Shown here: positions 51,755 through 64,000 of the stretch, one piece after another
Layout of the letters: every line of letters begins with the position of its first letter
Numbering within the stretch: position 1 is the first letter of the stretch
Program-made: the position numbers and the translations under genes
Notes under the pieces: generated by a model
The model's input: only the letters and a program-made list of their open reading frames with translations
The model's database searches: none
Told to the model about the DNA's origin: nothing
Assembly (NCBI RefSeq): GCF_026626665.1
Contig: NZ_JAPNKE010000002.1
Location: 3,225,204-3,289,203 of the forward strand
Direction of reading: 5' to 3'
DNA: 64,000 nt
From: Nannocystis pusilla
GTDB taxonomy: Bacteria; Myxococcota_A; Polyangia; Nannocystales; Nannocystaceae

Positions 51755-53320
51755 TCACGGCGGGGGCTGATCCGCGCCGGGGAAGCTGGGTTCGTCGGTC
51801 GGCCGCGGGTCGCCCTCGAAGTCGACGTCAGGGTCTCCCCCTTCGAACATCGCCACCCCGTCGAGCTCGCTGCCCGGGGTCGGCCGGTACACGCCCGGGA
51901 TCGCCATGTCGGCGGTCACGAGCATCGGCACGTCGGCCGTCGCCACCCCGAGGTTGTCGTCGTTGGGCTCGTCGGTCGCGGCCGAGTACGCGGAGTGCGA
52001 CACGACCTCGACGCCCTCGCAGTTGAAGGTGCTGTAGCCGACGGCGTTGAAGGCGATCGAGTTGCGCAGGCTGACCGCCTCGACGCCCGCGTCGGGCTCG
52101 CACTCGACCGACAGCCCGCCGCCGGTGTACGCGTTGTTGCCGACCAGCGTGACGTAGACCAGCGTGGCCGCGGCCCCGCCGGCGAGCGCGACGCCGCCGC
52201 GCGGGTTGTCGGCGTTGGCCTTGTCGCCGTTCTCGGTGATGAAGCTGTTCTCGAGCCTCACCGAGCCGCCCGACGCGAACACGCCCTCGCCGAGGTTCTT
52301 GTGCAACACGCTCGCCCGCACGCGGACGTCGCAATCGATCGCCGAGACGCCGCTGACGTGGTGCTGGCGGATCCAGGTGCGATCGATCCACAGCTCGCCC
52401 GCGTCGCAGACGACGCCGCTGCCGAGCTCGTTGTCGCGGATCTCGAGGCCGTCGAGGTAGACGCGGGCCTGGCTGCCGAGCCCGAGCGTCGCGTCGGCGC
52501 TGCCCGTGATCTCGACGGCGCCCTCCCCCGCGCGGACGATGGCGACCACGCTCGTGCCCGGCACCACGAGCGGCTCGTCGTAGACGGCGGGGCGCACGAG
52601 GACGGCCTGCGGATCGACCGCGACGCGCGTCAGCGCCTCGGCGATCGTGCACAGCGGCTCGGCCTCGCTGCCGCTCCCGGCGTCGTCGCAGTCGCCGGCG
52701 CCGTCGACCCACAGGGCGCCGTCGGCCGGGAAGCACGCGCCGGTGGCGATGTCGCAGGCGCCGCTCGTGCACTCGTCGTGGCGCGTGCAGGCGTGGCAGG
52801 TCTGGGTCCCGGGGTCGCAGACCGGGGTGGCGCCGGTGCAGCCGGACGCGTCGCTCTCGGTGCAGGCGACGCACAGGCCGCTGGCCTCGTCGCAGGCCGG
52901 CGTGGCCGGATCGACCGCCGCGCAGCTGGCGATCCCGGAGCACGGCACGCACGCGCCCAGCGTGCTGCAGTACGGCTCCGCGGGCCCGCAGGCCGCGTTC
53001 GGCTGGCCGTTCGCCGGCTCGCACTCACCGGCCGAAGTGTCGGTCCCCGCGGTGGGTTGGACGGTGTCCGTGTTCGTCTCGGTGACGCCGGTGGTGGTGT
53101 CGTCGAGGGGCACGCAGATCTTCGAGGCGCACACGAGGTTGCCGTCGCAGGTGCCGCCCGGGGTGCACTGACAGCCGACGCTGCCGACCAGGCAGTCCGT
53201 GTTGCCGGTGGTCGTGTCGGAGCCCTCCGTGGTCGTCGCAGACGGGCCCGGGCATGCGGCGCCGAGGAAGACGCCGAATCCGAGCCGCAAGGCCAAATGC
53301 GCTGACGGGAGCCGCATCAT
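51755..53320 (-). CDS. Cys-rich lipoprotein with right-handed beta-helix (paralogue 4)
   Basis: Start at ATG 53320 or 53317 gives MRLPSAHLALRLGFGVFLGA and AAC as lipobox; the frame is open 12 codons further. A Cys-rich region of repeated modules (TPGGTCDGNLVCASKICVPL, LVGSVGCQC) flanks a Thr linker, then DEASGLCVACTESDASGC and TPVCDPGTQTCHACTRHDEC. The beta-helix domain includes VRASVLHKNLGEGVFASGGS, VRLENSFITENGDKAN, LVYVTLVGNNAYTGG, SLRNSIAFNAVGYS. It ends GDPDVDFEGDPRPTDEPSFP and GADQPPP. 143 bases separate it from the next paralogue. Confidence 0.85.
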   Translation of the reverse strand: MMRLPSAHLALRLGFGVFLGAACPGPSATTTEGSDTTTGNTDCLVGSVGCQCTPGGTCDGNLVCASKICVPLDDTTTGVTETNTDTVQPTAGTDTSAGECEPANGQPNAACGPAEPYCSTLGACVPCSGIASCAAVDPATPACDEASGLCVACTESDASGCTGATPVCDPGTQTCHACTRHDECTSGACDIATGACFPADGALWVDGAGDCDDAGSGSEAEPLCTIAEALTRVAVDPQAVLVRPAVYDEPLVVPGTSVVAIVRAGEGAVEITGSADATLGLGSQARVYLDGLEIRDNELGSGVVCDAGELWIDRTWIRQHHVSGVSAIDCDVRVRASVLHKNLGEGVFASGGSVRLENSFITENGDKANADNPRGGVALAGGAAATLVYVTLVGNNAYTGGGLSVECEPDAGVEAVSLRNSIAFNAVGYSTFNCEGVEVVSHSAYSAATDEPNDDNLGVATADVPMLVTADMAIPGVYRPTPGSELDGVAMFEGGDPDVDFEGDPRPTDEPSFPGADQPPP

Positions 53321-53490
53321 TCGCTCGAGTATTCCCGTTCGCCGGTCGGGTCGCAACCTGTCCCCGAAGACATCTCATGAAAGCGCGCGCGCGCCCCCGC
53401 GCGCCCCCGCGATCGAGCGCAAGCCCGTCGCGCGCGACGAGGACGACGCAGGAGCGCCGCGCTCGTCACCCGCGACGACGACGACGACGA

Positions 53491-55043
53491 TCACGGCAGG
53501 CGATCGGCGCCGGCCCAGTCGGGCGCGAGGTCGACGTCGGGCCGCGGGTCGCCGTCGTAGTCGACCGCGGGATCGCCGGTGCGCCAGCGCCCCAGCTCCG
53601 CGAACGGCGCTCCGGCCTTGACATGGAAGTCGCCGCTCGCGGCGTCCTTGAACCACGCCGACAGGGCCGAGACCTCGACCGTCACGTTGCTGCCGGAGAG
53701 CAAGGTGCTGTCGACGATGCTGTCGCTGGCGGTCGCGCCGTCGCAGCTGACCGAGGTCGCCTGCGACTGGCCGAACAGCACGACGTTGCGCAGGGAGACG
53801 GGTCCGGGGTCGCCGCAGTGGAGCGAGTCGGCGGTGGCGTCGCTGTTGTTGCCGATGATGGTCGCGTAGACGACTTCGAGCTCGCCGGTGACGACGTGGA
53901 TGCCGGCGTACTGCGAGAAGTTGCCGCCGTTCGAAGTGATGAAGGTGTTCTCGATCCGGGTCGTCCCCTTGTCGACCTTGATCCCGCCGCCCGGGTTCGC
54001 GTAGAGGCGCGAGCGCCGGATCTGCAGCGTGCAGCCGATCGCGTCGATCGCCACCGACTCGCGCGACGAGAACTCGACCGCGTCGGTCCACACCTCGGCG
54101 TTGAGGCACACCAGGCCGTTGCCGGCCGACATCGAGCTGCCGACGAAGCGCAGGTCCTTGAGGTAGACGCGGGCGTCGTCGTTGACGAGCAGCGCGTCGA
54201 CGTCGACGTCGATCGCGGGCGCCCCGCCCTCGCCGACGATCGCCACGATGCGGTTGCTGCCGACGTCGATCTTGGTCTTGTACGCCGACGGGCCCGGCTT
54301 GACGCGCACGAGCGTCGGCGTGTCGGTGCCGATGGTGGCGACGGCGTCCTGGATCTCGCAGAACGGGTTCTCTTCGCTGCCGTCGCCGCCGCAGGTGGCC
54401 TGGCGATCGACCCACAGCGAGTCCTCGAAGCAGGCGCCGGTGGCGATGTTGCACGCGCCGCTGGGACACTGCTCGTGGGCGACGCAGCTGGAGCAGGCGT
54501 TCGCGCCCGTGTCGCACACCGGCGTGTTGCCGCTGCAGGCGGACGCGTCGGCCTCGGTGCACTCGACGCACAGGCCCGACGCGGCGTCGCACGCCGGCTT
54601 GGCGGCGTCGACGTCGGCGCAGCTCGTGAGCCCCGAACAGTCGGCGCACACGCCCTCGGCGAGGCAGTACGGCGCGGTCTCGGGGCACTGCTGCGAGACG
54701 CCCGGCCCGTCGTCGCACTGCGGGGTCTCGGTGGTCATCGAAGCGCCCGTGTCGTCGGTCGTGCCGGTCTCGGTCTCGGTCGCCGTGGTCGGCGTCGTCG
54801 GGCCCGTCGTGAGGGTGACCTCGGAGGTCACGTTGCTGTCCTCGACGCAGTAACCCGACGCACACACGAGCCCGGGATCGCAGCCGTTGGCCTCGCACAC
54901 GCAGTTGAGCGAGCCGGGCTGACAACCTTCGCTGTCGCTCTCGGACGACGTTTCGGTCTGCGCGCCGCCCGGCGTACAGGCCGCCGCGAGAAGCCGAGGC
55001 CGAGGCCGAACCCGAGGCCCCGACAAGACAAGGAGATACGCAT
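53491..55043 (-). CDS. Cys-rich lipoprotein with right-handed beta-helix (paralogue 3, one frameshift)
   Basis: Start ATG 55043: MRISLSCRGLGFGLGLG continues after a one-base frame change near 54993 as LLAAAC (lipobox). A short Ser/Thr linker (TETSSESDSEGC), Cys-rich parts (CEANGCDPGLVCASGYCVED), a second Thr linker and the common modules (KPACDAASGLCVECTEADAS, TPVCDTGANACSSCVAHEQC) precede the beta-helix (IRRSRLYANPGGGIKVDKGT, RIENTFITSNGGNFSQ, VVYATIIGNNSDATAD). It ends GDPAVDYDGDPRPDVDLAPD and WAGADRLP. Confidence 0.83.
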
Positions 55044-55145
55044 GGTCCCGGCAGTATCCCCAACGGTCTCACGAGCCGCAATCCGAGCCGTTCGCGCGCC
55101 CACGCGCAAGCTCGTGCGCACCGGCGCGCGACCGCGCACGCGGGC

Positions 55146-56918
55146 TCACTGGCCCATCACGTCGGCGCCGACGAAGTCGATCTGCTTGTCCTTGGCCTTC
55201 CGCGCCTGGCCGTCGTAGTCGACCTGCGGATCGCCCTTCTCCCACACCGCGAACTCGAGATCCTTCGGCAGGCCGTCCGGCGGCTCCGGATTGATCGGGC
55301 GCGCACCCGACAACTGGTTGGTCAGGAAGTACCCGAGAACGTCTTCACCGGCCTTCTTGTTGTTGCCGGTCTTGAAGTCGTCGCTGTCGAGCAGCGTGTG
55401 CTCGATGGTCAGGTCTCCGCCGGCGCACTTGATCGACATCGCGTTGCCCATCGGCTTGCGGCCGATGGCCGAGTTGCGGATCTGGCCGTCCACGGTGTCG
55501 CCGACGCAGTGGATCGAGTCGCCGCGGGCGAACATGTCGTTCGGGTCGATCTCGGCGTTGTTGCCGAGGATCCCGCTGAAGACGATGTCGAGGGTGGCGT
55601 TCTCGGCGAAGATGCCGCCGCCGCCGTCGCTCTGCACGTGCTGGTTGTCGGAGATGTAGCTGTTGATCATGTGGAGCTCGCAGTGCTGCTCGGCGCAGTT
55701 GAGCTCCACGCCCTCGGTCCGGCTGTTGTACACGCTCGACCGCCGCAGATACACGTCGCACCCGATCGAGCGGATGCCGGAGCCGCGGGTGTCGCGGATG
55801 TAGCTGGCGTCGAGGAACACGCTCGAGTTCTGCAAGCAGCCGACGCCGACGGCGTTGTCGTCCTGGTTGCTGATGCTGTAGATGCTGAAGTTGTTGATGT
55901 AGGCGACGACGTTGGCGCCGACGGTGATGACCGGTCCGTTCGACTCCAGCCGCGTGTGCTGCTTCTGGCCCAGCTCCTGCTGCGGGAAGCTGCCCACGTG
56001 GACGAACGCGTAGCTGATCGGCTCCGGGACGTCGACCGACGGGATGTGGATGTCGCCGTGGAACGTGGCGGCGTCGGTCTCGAGGAACTTGAAGGTCCAG
56101 CCGCTGGTCGGCCCCTCCGACTGCGCGTGGTCGATCGCCAGGTTGGCGTTGCAGTACGGCGCCTCTTCGTAGCCGCCCTGGCCCACCTTGTTGGTGCACT
56201 TCTTGTCGATCTCGAGGCCGTGGCGGATGTAGAGCACCTTGTCGGTCGGGAAGCACTCGCGCTTCAAGATGTCGCACGCGGTGTCGGGGCAGTGGCTGTG
56301 CTCGAAGCAGCCCTCGCAGGTGTTGTTGGCGGGGTTGCACGCCGGCGTCGCCCCCGTGCAGAGCGACTGATCGTCGCTCGTGCAGGCGACGCACTGGCCG
56401 TCGTCGGGGTTGCAGATCGGCTTGTCCGGATCGACGAGCGCGCAGCCGTCGGGCGGGAGCACGGTGCAGCCGCCGCACACCCCGGCGTCGGAGCAGAACG
56501 GCTGCTGGGCGTCGATGTCCATGCACTCGACGTTCGGCTGGCCGTCCGCCGGGTTGCACGGCGTCACCGGCCCGGTCGTGGAGGCGTCGCTGTCCGTCGT
56601 GACGGGCTCAGCCGTGGTGCTCTCCGTCGTCTCGTCGGGGCCGCTCTCGCTGGTCGTGGTGGTCTCGCCGGGCACGCACTTCTGCTCGGGGGAGCAGCTG
56701 AGGTCATCGTTGCAGGCGCCGCCCTGCGTGCACGCGCACCCGAGGTCACCGATGGGGCACTCCTCGCCCGTGCTGCCCATCGTCTGGGTCTGCCCGCCCG
56801 TCGTCGGGCCGACGTCCGTGTCCGTGTCCGTCGTGGCGGACGGCGTCGACGGACAGGCGCCGAGGACGACGGTAGAGGCGAGGAACGTCACATAAGACCA
56901 GGCACGGGGTGAACGCAT
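55146..56918 (-). CDS. Cys-rich lipoprotein with right-handed beta-helix (paralogue 2)
   Basis: 590 residues, intact. ATG 56918 gives MRSPRAWSYVTFLASTVVLG and ACP (lipobox LGAC). Modules: CPIGDLGCACTQGGACNDDL, Thr/Ser linker, CGGCTVLPPDGCALVDPDKP, TPACNPANNTCEGCFEHSHC. The beta-helix shows DVYLRRSSVYNSRTEGVELN, HMINSYISDNQHVQSD, IVFSGILGNNAEIDPN, QIRNSAIGRKPMG. The C-terminal signature is weaker (GDPQVDYDGQARKAKDKQID, then FVGADVMG). It is the longest paralogue. Confidence 0.85.
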   Translation of the reverse strand: MRSPRAWSYVTFLASTVVLGACPSTPSATTDTDTDVGPTTGGQTQTMGSTGEECPIGDLGCACTQGGACNDDLSCSPEQKCVPGETTTTSESGPDETTESTTAEPVTTDSDASTTGPVTPCNPADGQPNVECMDIDAQQPFCSDAGVCGGCTVLPPDGCALVDPDKPICNPDDGQCVACTSDDQSLCTGATPACNPANNTCEGCFEHSHCPDTACDILKRECFPTDKVLYIRHGLEIDKKCTNKVGQGGYEEAPYCNANLAIDHAQSEGPTSGWTFKFLETDAATFHGDIHIPSVDVPEPISYAFVHVGSFPQQELGQKQHTRLESNGPVITVGANVVAYINNFSIYSISNQDDNAVGVGCLQNSSVFLDASYIRDTRGSGIRSIGCDVYLRRSSVYNSRTEGVELNCAEQHCELHMINSYISDNQHVQSDGGGGIFAENATLDIVFSGILGNNAEIDPNDMFARGDSIHCVGDTVDGQIRNSAIGRKPMGNAMSIKCAGGDLTIEHTLLDSDDFKTGNNKKAGEDVLGYFLTNQLSGARPINPEPPDGLPKDLEFAVWEKGDPQVDYDGQARKAKDKQIDFVGADVMGQ

Positions 56919-57084
56919 GGCAAGTTCGATTATCGCTCACCATCCGGGGCCCGACAACCAGAGTCCCGCAGGGAGCTGGCCGAACCACGTATCCACGGCA
57001 CACCCCTGAACGAACAATCAGGCGGCTACGCGGGCTCCGGCCGCTGCTCTGGCCGGAAAACCCTGCGCGCCGCCGCACCCACAT

Positions 57085-58803
57085 CTAGAGCGGCTGCCTG
57101 GCGCCGGCGAAGCTGGGCTCGTCGGTGGGGATCGCCGCCATGCCGGTGAAGTCGAGCAGCGGATCGCCCTCGGCCCAGGTCGCCATGTCCTCGAGCGGGT
57201 CCACGTTCCCGCCGTTCTTCGGCGTGTAGACGTCCTGGATCGGCGCGTTGAACCACTGCCCCATCACGCTGGTGACCGCGGCGGTGTCGGCCACCTCTTC
57301 GAAGCGCCCGTTCTCGAACTCGAGCCGCGGGTCGATGTCGTTGCAGTTGGTGAGCTTGGCGACGCCCACCACGGCCGAGTTGCGGACCACGATGTCCTGG
57401 CCGTTGCCCACGCAATTGAAGGTCGACACCGAGTTGACCACCTGGTTGCGGGCGATGGTCGAGTACGTGATGTGGGCCTTGGCGTTCGTCAGGAAGTTGA
57501 ACGCCGGGTGCTGGGCCGTGAGCGCGCCGTTGTCGACGATGAAGCTGTTCTCGATCCGCACCTCGCTGTTGGCGAGCTGCATCGCCGCGCCGCAGCGGAT
57601 GATCCGCGAGCGGTGGACGGACACCTTGCAGGCCGAGGCGTCGATGGCCCGCGCCGCGTTGATGCCGTTACCGTCCCAGAACGAGTCGTGGGCCCACAGC
57701 GAACCGCCGGCGCACTTGACGATCGAGCCCTGACCGAAGCGCAGCTTGATCCACGACAGGTACAGCCGCGCGTTGGCGTTGACCGAGACCGGCGTGCCGA
57801 TGATGTCCTGGCCGTTGATCTCGGGCACCGCCTGCGTCTCCTTGATGATCGCCACCACCTTGTCCTGGGGCACGGCGAGGCCGCCGGGCGCGGTGGCGCT
57901 GGCCATCAGGCGGATGGTGACCTTGGGCGCGTCGAGCGGGACGTCGGTCAACTTGCAGAACGGGCTGTCGGCGGTCAGGCCGGTCTTGGCCTGGCAGTCG
58001 GTCTTGCTGCCCTGGACGAAGAACACCGTGTTCGGGGTGTCGGGGAAGCAGCTGCCCTCGAAGATGTCGCAGGCCTTGCCGGTGCCGCACTGCGCGTGCT
58101 CGGTGCACGGGACACAGGTGTGGCTCGCCTCGTCGCACACGGGCGTGTCGCCGCTGCACTGCTGCGCCTCGTCCGGCGTGCACTCGACGCACTTGCCCGA
58201 GGCCTCGTCGCACGCCGGGGTGTTGACGTCGACGTCGCTGCACGTCTTGCCCTCCGGCAGCGAGGTGCACCAGCCGCACTGATCCTCGGCGACGCAGTAT
58301 TGCTCGCCGCAGTTCGGGTCGTTGAGGTTCGCCGGGTCGCACATCGTCTCGATGGTCGTCTCCGGCACCTGGGTGGTGCTGGTCTCGGTCGTCGTCTCGG
58401 TCGTCGTCTCGGTCGTCGTCTCGGTCGTCGACGTCGGGCCCATGCTCGTGACGCCGATCGTCGTGCTGTCCGTCGTCATCTCGGTGGTCGTCGGCAACGT
58501 CGTGGGGTCGCCGGTCGGACCGACCGTGTCGGGCTCGGTGGTCGGCCCGGCCGTGCCGCCGCTCTCACGACACTGCGGGTCGATCGAGTCGGCCTCGCCC
58601 TCGGGCACGCAGCCGTTGTTGTCGGCCGCGCACACGTTGCACACGAAGCCCGCAGGGCACGGGTTGTCGGCCCCGTTCTCGTGGTAGCCGCAGTGGGCGG
58701 TGTTGGTGATGAAGCAGCCGCCCGCGAACCCGATCAGCGCGCCGCCTCCGAGCAGCAACGACAGCGTCCGCACCCCGAGTCCACGCAACCCAAGCTCCGA
58801 CAT
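57085..58803 (-). CDS. Cys-rich lipoprotein with right-handed beta-helix (paralogue 1)
   Basis: 572 residues, intact. ATG 58803 gives a signal ending FAGGC (residue 30). A Cys-rich start (HCGYHENGADNPCPAGFVC), a Thr/Glu linker with repeated TETTTETT units, then TPACDEASGKCVECTPDEAQ and TPVCDEASHTCVPCTEHAQC. The beta-helix contains VHRSRIIRCGAAMQLANSEV, RIENSFIVDNGALTAQ, ITYSTIARNQVVNSVS, VVRNSAVVGVAKLT. It ends GDPLLDFTGMAAIPTDEPSF and AGARQPL. It opens the tandem set; the upstream gene (58834-59754) is on the same strand with a 30-bp gap. Confidence 0.85.
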   Translation of the reverse strand: MSELGLRGLGVRTLSLLLGGGALIGFAGGCFITNTAHCGYHENGADNPCPAGFVCNVCAADNNGCVPEGEADSIDPQCRESGGTAGPTTEPDTVGPTGDPTTLPTTTEMTTDSTTIGVTSMGPTSTTETTTETTTETTTETSTTQVPETTIETMCDPANLNDPNCGEQYCVAEDQCGWCTSLPEGKTCSDVDVNTPACDEASGKCVECTPDEAQQCSGDTPVCDEASHTCVPCTEHAQCGTGKACDIFEGSCFPDTPNTVFFVQGSKTDCQAKTGLTADSPFCKLTDVPLDAPKVTIRLMASATAPGGLAVPQDKVVAIIKETQAVPEINGQDIIGTPVSVNANARLYLSWIKLRFGQGSIVKCAGGSLWAHDSFWDGNGINAARAIDASACKVSVHRSRIIRCGAAMQLANSEVRIENSFIVDNGALTAQHPAFNFLTNAKAHITYSTIARNQVVNSVSTFNCVGNGQDIVVRNSAVVGVAKLTNCNDIDPRLEFENGRFEEVADTAAVTSVMGQWFNAPIQDVYTPKNGGNVDPLEDMATWAEGDPLLDFTGMAAIPTDEPSFAGARQPL

Positions 58804-58833
58804 AAGTACCTCTAACCTCGACCCCGAAGGGTA

Positions 58834-59754
58834 TCAGAACCGTCCGGACCACTGCAGCCCGACCACGCCCGCGCCGAAGCTGGGTACGAGCGCGGTCTGC
58901 GAGGCGCGGGACTTGCGGTGGCCGACGACGAACAACGCGACGCCGGCGAGCGCGGCCGCGCCGCCGATTCCGAGCGTCACGTAACCCGGAAGCGTGGTGC
59001 TGCGAAACTCGTAGCCGATGTTCGGATCGAGCTGGCGATCGGGCAGCACCGCGAGACCGACGCCCACGCCGATGCCGACCACGCCGGCAGCCATGAGGCC
59101 GATGCCGGCCTTGCACAGCGGATGCATCGGCGACGCGTCGACGCCCGGACCGGCGGCGGCCGCGGGAGCGCCCGGCGTCGCGGCGGCGTCGGTGGTCGTC
59201 GGCGTCGCCGCGGCCTCGGCCTGCTTGTTATCGGCGTCGACCTTGGCGTTGTACTCGTCGATGTAGACGCGCAACTGCTGCAGCGCGAGGCGAGCGTCGG
59301 TGCCGACCTTCTCGACCAACTCTTTCTCGATGCAGTCGACACACTCGCCGCGCAGGCTGCCGCCCGAGATGGCCTGGTCGCTGCCGTGGCGCACGTCGAT
59401 CGTGTAGCTCCACCCGATCGCGTCGCCGCCTAGCTCGCTGACCTTGATGGCGACCTTCGGCAGGCCGGCGTCCTTGCCCTCGGTGATGTTGAACGCCTTC
59501 ATGGCGTCGACCACCCGGGCCTGGATCCGCGGGTTCATCAGCTGGCCTTCTTCGCCGGCGGCCGCGGTGTCGATGGCGACCGAGGCCGACGCGGCCAGCC
59601 GGTCGCGCTTGGCCGGCGGCGGCTGGGGCACGCCGCGCGAGGCCGGCGGCAACAGGACGCGTTCGGCTTGCGCCGGCTGCGACGGCGCGCTACGGCAGAC
59701 CCCAGGCGCAGGCGAGAGGACGAGCGAGAGGGCGACCAGGATCGAGGCGTACAT
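58834..59754 (-). CDS. exported membrane-associated protein ending in GLQWSGRF
   Basis: 306 residues from ATG 59754 (MYASILVALSLVLSPAPGVC, signal-like; the TTG at 59772 is unlikely). The middle is a soluble domain (MKAFNITEGKDAGLPKVAIK, GWSYTIDVRHGSDQAISGGS, GECVDCIEKELVEKVGTDAR) followed by an Ala/Thr/Pro spacer and two helices (KAGIGLMAAGVVGIGVGVGL, LGIGGAAALAGVALFVVG), ending GVVGLQWSGRF. It resembles the protein at 26326-27030 in helices and terminal motif. The spacing of 30 bases to the first beta-helix gene suggests a shared transcript. Function unknown. Confidence 0.7.
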   Translation of the reverse strand: MYASILVALSLVLSPAPGVCRSAPSQPAQAERVLLPPASRGVPQPPPAKRDRLAASASVAIDTAAAGEEGQLMNPRIQARVVDAMKAFNITEGKDAGLPKVAIKVSELGGDAIGWSYTIDVRHGSDQAISGGSLRGECVDCIEKELVEKVGTDARLALQQLRVYIDEYNAKVDADNKQAEAAATPTTTDAAATPGAPAAAAGPGVDASPMHPLCKAGIGLMAAGVVGIGVGVGLAVLPDRQLDPNIGYEFRSTTLPGYVTLGIGGAAALAGVALFVVGHRKSRASQTALVPSFGAGVVGLQWSGRF

Positions 59755-59936
59755 GAGCGCGGGGGGACCCAAAGGGCCAGGAGCGGCGGGCTAAGGTGAC
59801 ACCACCTGCCCCACTCTGACAAGGGTGACGCCAATTATGGCCCCACACCTCCCCGCGCGTCCACTTCTCAGAGGCTTCGGGCGGCGCGCGTTCGCGCCTT
59901 GATCCCGGCGCGATCACGCAGGCCCGGACTTGCGCG

Positions 59937-62772
<2,836 letters not shown>

Positions 62773-62834
62773 GACCATGTGTGTGCCAAACGCTACCACG
62801 ACTCGGCACTTTCCGAGTATCCTTTGCCGCATCC

Positions 62835-64000
62835 ATGCCAGCCCCGTCCGGCCCGTCCCAGCCCGGGATTCTGTACTACGACCCGAATACGACCACGGCC
62901 AAGCTGGCGACGGCGGGCCTGCGGCTGGCCGGCTACCAGGTGTTCAACGCGCACACGCAGCAGGACGCGGTCGAACTGTGCAAGCGGCACGGTCCGGCCG
63001 GAGATCGGGCGATCATGGCCCTCCTGCTCGACGCCGCCGCCGACCCCGCCGCCTCCGCCGGCGTGCTGCGGGCGCTGGTCCAGATCCCCGGCGGTGCGCA
63101 GCTCCCGGGGATCCTGCTCGTCAGCCGCTCCAACCCCAACCCGATCCCCGGCGCCGAGGACCTGCCGGCCCTGCGCCGGCCGTTCAGCACCCCGGCGCTG
63201 ATCAAGATCGTCGAGGAGGCGCTCGAGGGCCACGTCCCGGCGTCCAAGGCGCCGGCCCAGACCCCGCTCGACCCGGCCGTGACCCGGCTCAAGCACCTGC
63301 TGGGCGACCACTTTCCTGGCCAGGAGTTCAGTGACGCGGACGTCGATCACTTCGTCAAGGCGCTGCGCTCCGACGAAGAATTCGCGGTCCAGGCCGACAA
63401 ACCGGCGATCCGCGGCTCGCTCGGCGGGGTCCGCCTCGAGGCCGTGCTCGAGATGCTCGGCAACTCCGGCGTGCGCGGGGTGCTGAAGGTCGAGCAGGGC
63501 TCGTCGTGGGGCAAGCTGCACCTCGACGCCGGCCGGATCCGCCTGGCCGAGGTCAAGGGCACCGAGGAAGACCTCAAGCTCGGCCGCTTCGTCGTCGAGG
63601 GCGGTTTCATGCGCGACGAGCAGCTCGAGGCGTTCATCGTCGGCAAGGACCCGGAGCAGCGGCCGCTCGGCTCGCGCCTGGTCGAGGGCGGCTTCCTCAG
63701 CCCCGCCGAGCTGGCCCAGATCCTCGTCGACCAGGCGCGCGCGCTGATCTCCCACCTGCTCGCGTGGAAGCAGGGCACCTTCACGTTCACGCCGACCGTC
63801 GAGCTCGACCCGATGGCCACCGCCGCAGCCGCCCAGGGCCGGGCCGAGCTGACCATCGCCGACGCCCTCCTCGACGGCCTGCGCCTGCTCGACGAGCAGG
63901 CGCTCATGGGCCCGCACATCCCCGACGTCGACGACGTGTACCTGCGCATCGACGAGCAGGTCGCCAAGCTGAGCCGCGAGGCGCTGCCGCGCGACGAGCT
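62835..64000 (+). CDS. DUF4388-type protein with receiver-like N-domain (3' end outside window)
   Basis: ATG 62835, divergent from the dual kinase with 62 bases between. The first 130 residues (GILYYDPNTTTAKLATAGLR, LAGYQVFNAHTQQDAVELCK, IMALLLDAAADPAASAGVLR) look like a degenerate receiver domain. Then DADVDHFVKALRSDEEFAVQ, and a DUF4388 domain (IRGSLGGVRLEAVLEMLGNS, GVRGVLKVEQGSSWGKLHLD, LGRFVVEGGFMRDEQLEAFI, ALISHLLAWKQGTFTF). DUF4388 proteins occur in predation, motility and signalling systems of myxobacteria; exact role unknown. Open to the window edge, at least 388 codons. Confidence 0.8.
   Translation, partial: MPAPSGPSQPGILYYDPNTTTAKLATAGLRLAGYQVFNAHTQQDAVELCKRHGPAGDRAIMALLLDAAADPAASAGVLRALVQIPGGAQLPGILLVSRSNPNPIPGAEDLPALRRPFSTPALIKIVEEALEGHVPASKAPAQTPLDPAVTRLKHLLGDHFPGQEFSDADVDHFVKALRSDEEFAVQADKPAIRGSLGGVRLEAVLEMLGNSGVRGVLKVEQGSSWGKLHLDAGRIRLAEVKGTEEDLKLGRFVVEGGFMRDEQLEAFIVGKDPEQRPLGSRLVEGGFLSPAELAQILVDQARALISHLLAWKQGTFTFTPTVELDPMATAAAAQGRAELTIADALLDGLRLLDEQALMGPHIPDVDDVYLRIDEQVAKLSREALPRDE

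Overview
The window looks like a chromosomal segment of a high-GC myxobacterium, most likely a member of the Nannocystaceae (inference). The grounds are: roughly 70% GC with strongly G/C-ending codons, several Ser/Thr kinases of the myxobacterial type (one with two kinase domains, one fused to WD40 repeats, one ending in PEGA-like repeats), a PP2C phosphatase fused to a cyclic-nucleotide domain, many lipoproteins with Thr/Ser-rich linkers, and a run of cysteine-rich beta-helix lipoproteins. It carries both housekeeping genes (Mpl-type Mur ligase, tRNA-His, rsmE, valS, ffh, yacG, cdd) and accessory envelope and signalling genes. I see no prophage, insertion sequence or CRISPR array.

Layout. 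1-3.4 kb: Mur ligase fragment, PilZ protein, DUF2058 protein, tRNA-His, and a polytopic membrane protein cut in two by an in-frame TAG. 3.4-14.1 kb (minus strand): TonB-dependent receptor, AidB-like acyl-CoA dehydrogenase, copper-type P-type ATPase, Thr/Ser-rich lipoprotein, phosphodiesterase-like membrane protein. 14.4-23.8 kb (minus): rsmE with an overlapping unknown gene, a sulfatase-fold protein, a very large repeat-bearing lipoprotein, a TPR-like lipoprotein and a PhnD-like binding protein. 24-27 kb (minus): an overlapping ECF sigma / anti-sigma-like / DUF6249-like set, a peptidase-like protein and a small membrane protein. 27.2-33.8 kb (plus): a tight set of thioredoxin-fold protein, PP2C-cNMP phosphatase, cytidine deaminase and kinase-WD40. 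33.9-49.9 kb: lipoprotein, valS, response regulator, methyltransferase, pilin-like protein, PEGA kinase, small conserved genes, vWA protein, ffh, yacG. 50.1-58.8 kb (minus): five tandem paralogous beta-helix lipoproteins. 58.8-64 kb: membrane protein, dual-domain kinase, and the start of a DUF4388 protein.

Two window-wide signals matter most. First, a short palindrome family (core TGTCC - 4 nt - GGACA, often with a UUCG/CGAA loop; exact 10-mer GGACATGTCC at least seven times) lies in all six convergent gene junctions and in none of the divergent ones. This suggests bidirectional transcription terminators. The same palindromes also occur inside reading frames as in-frame insertions or tandem arrays, for example in the copper ATPase and the large lipoprotein. 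Second, about 23 genes or gene halves are linked by one-base frame changes, most of them in short G/C runs. These look like homopolymer errors in the sequence rather than real pseudogenes, so I annotate the repaired genes and give each position.
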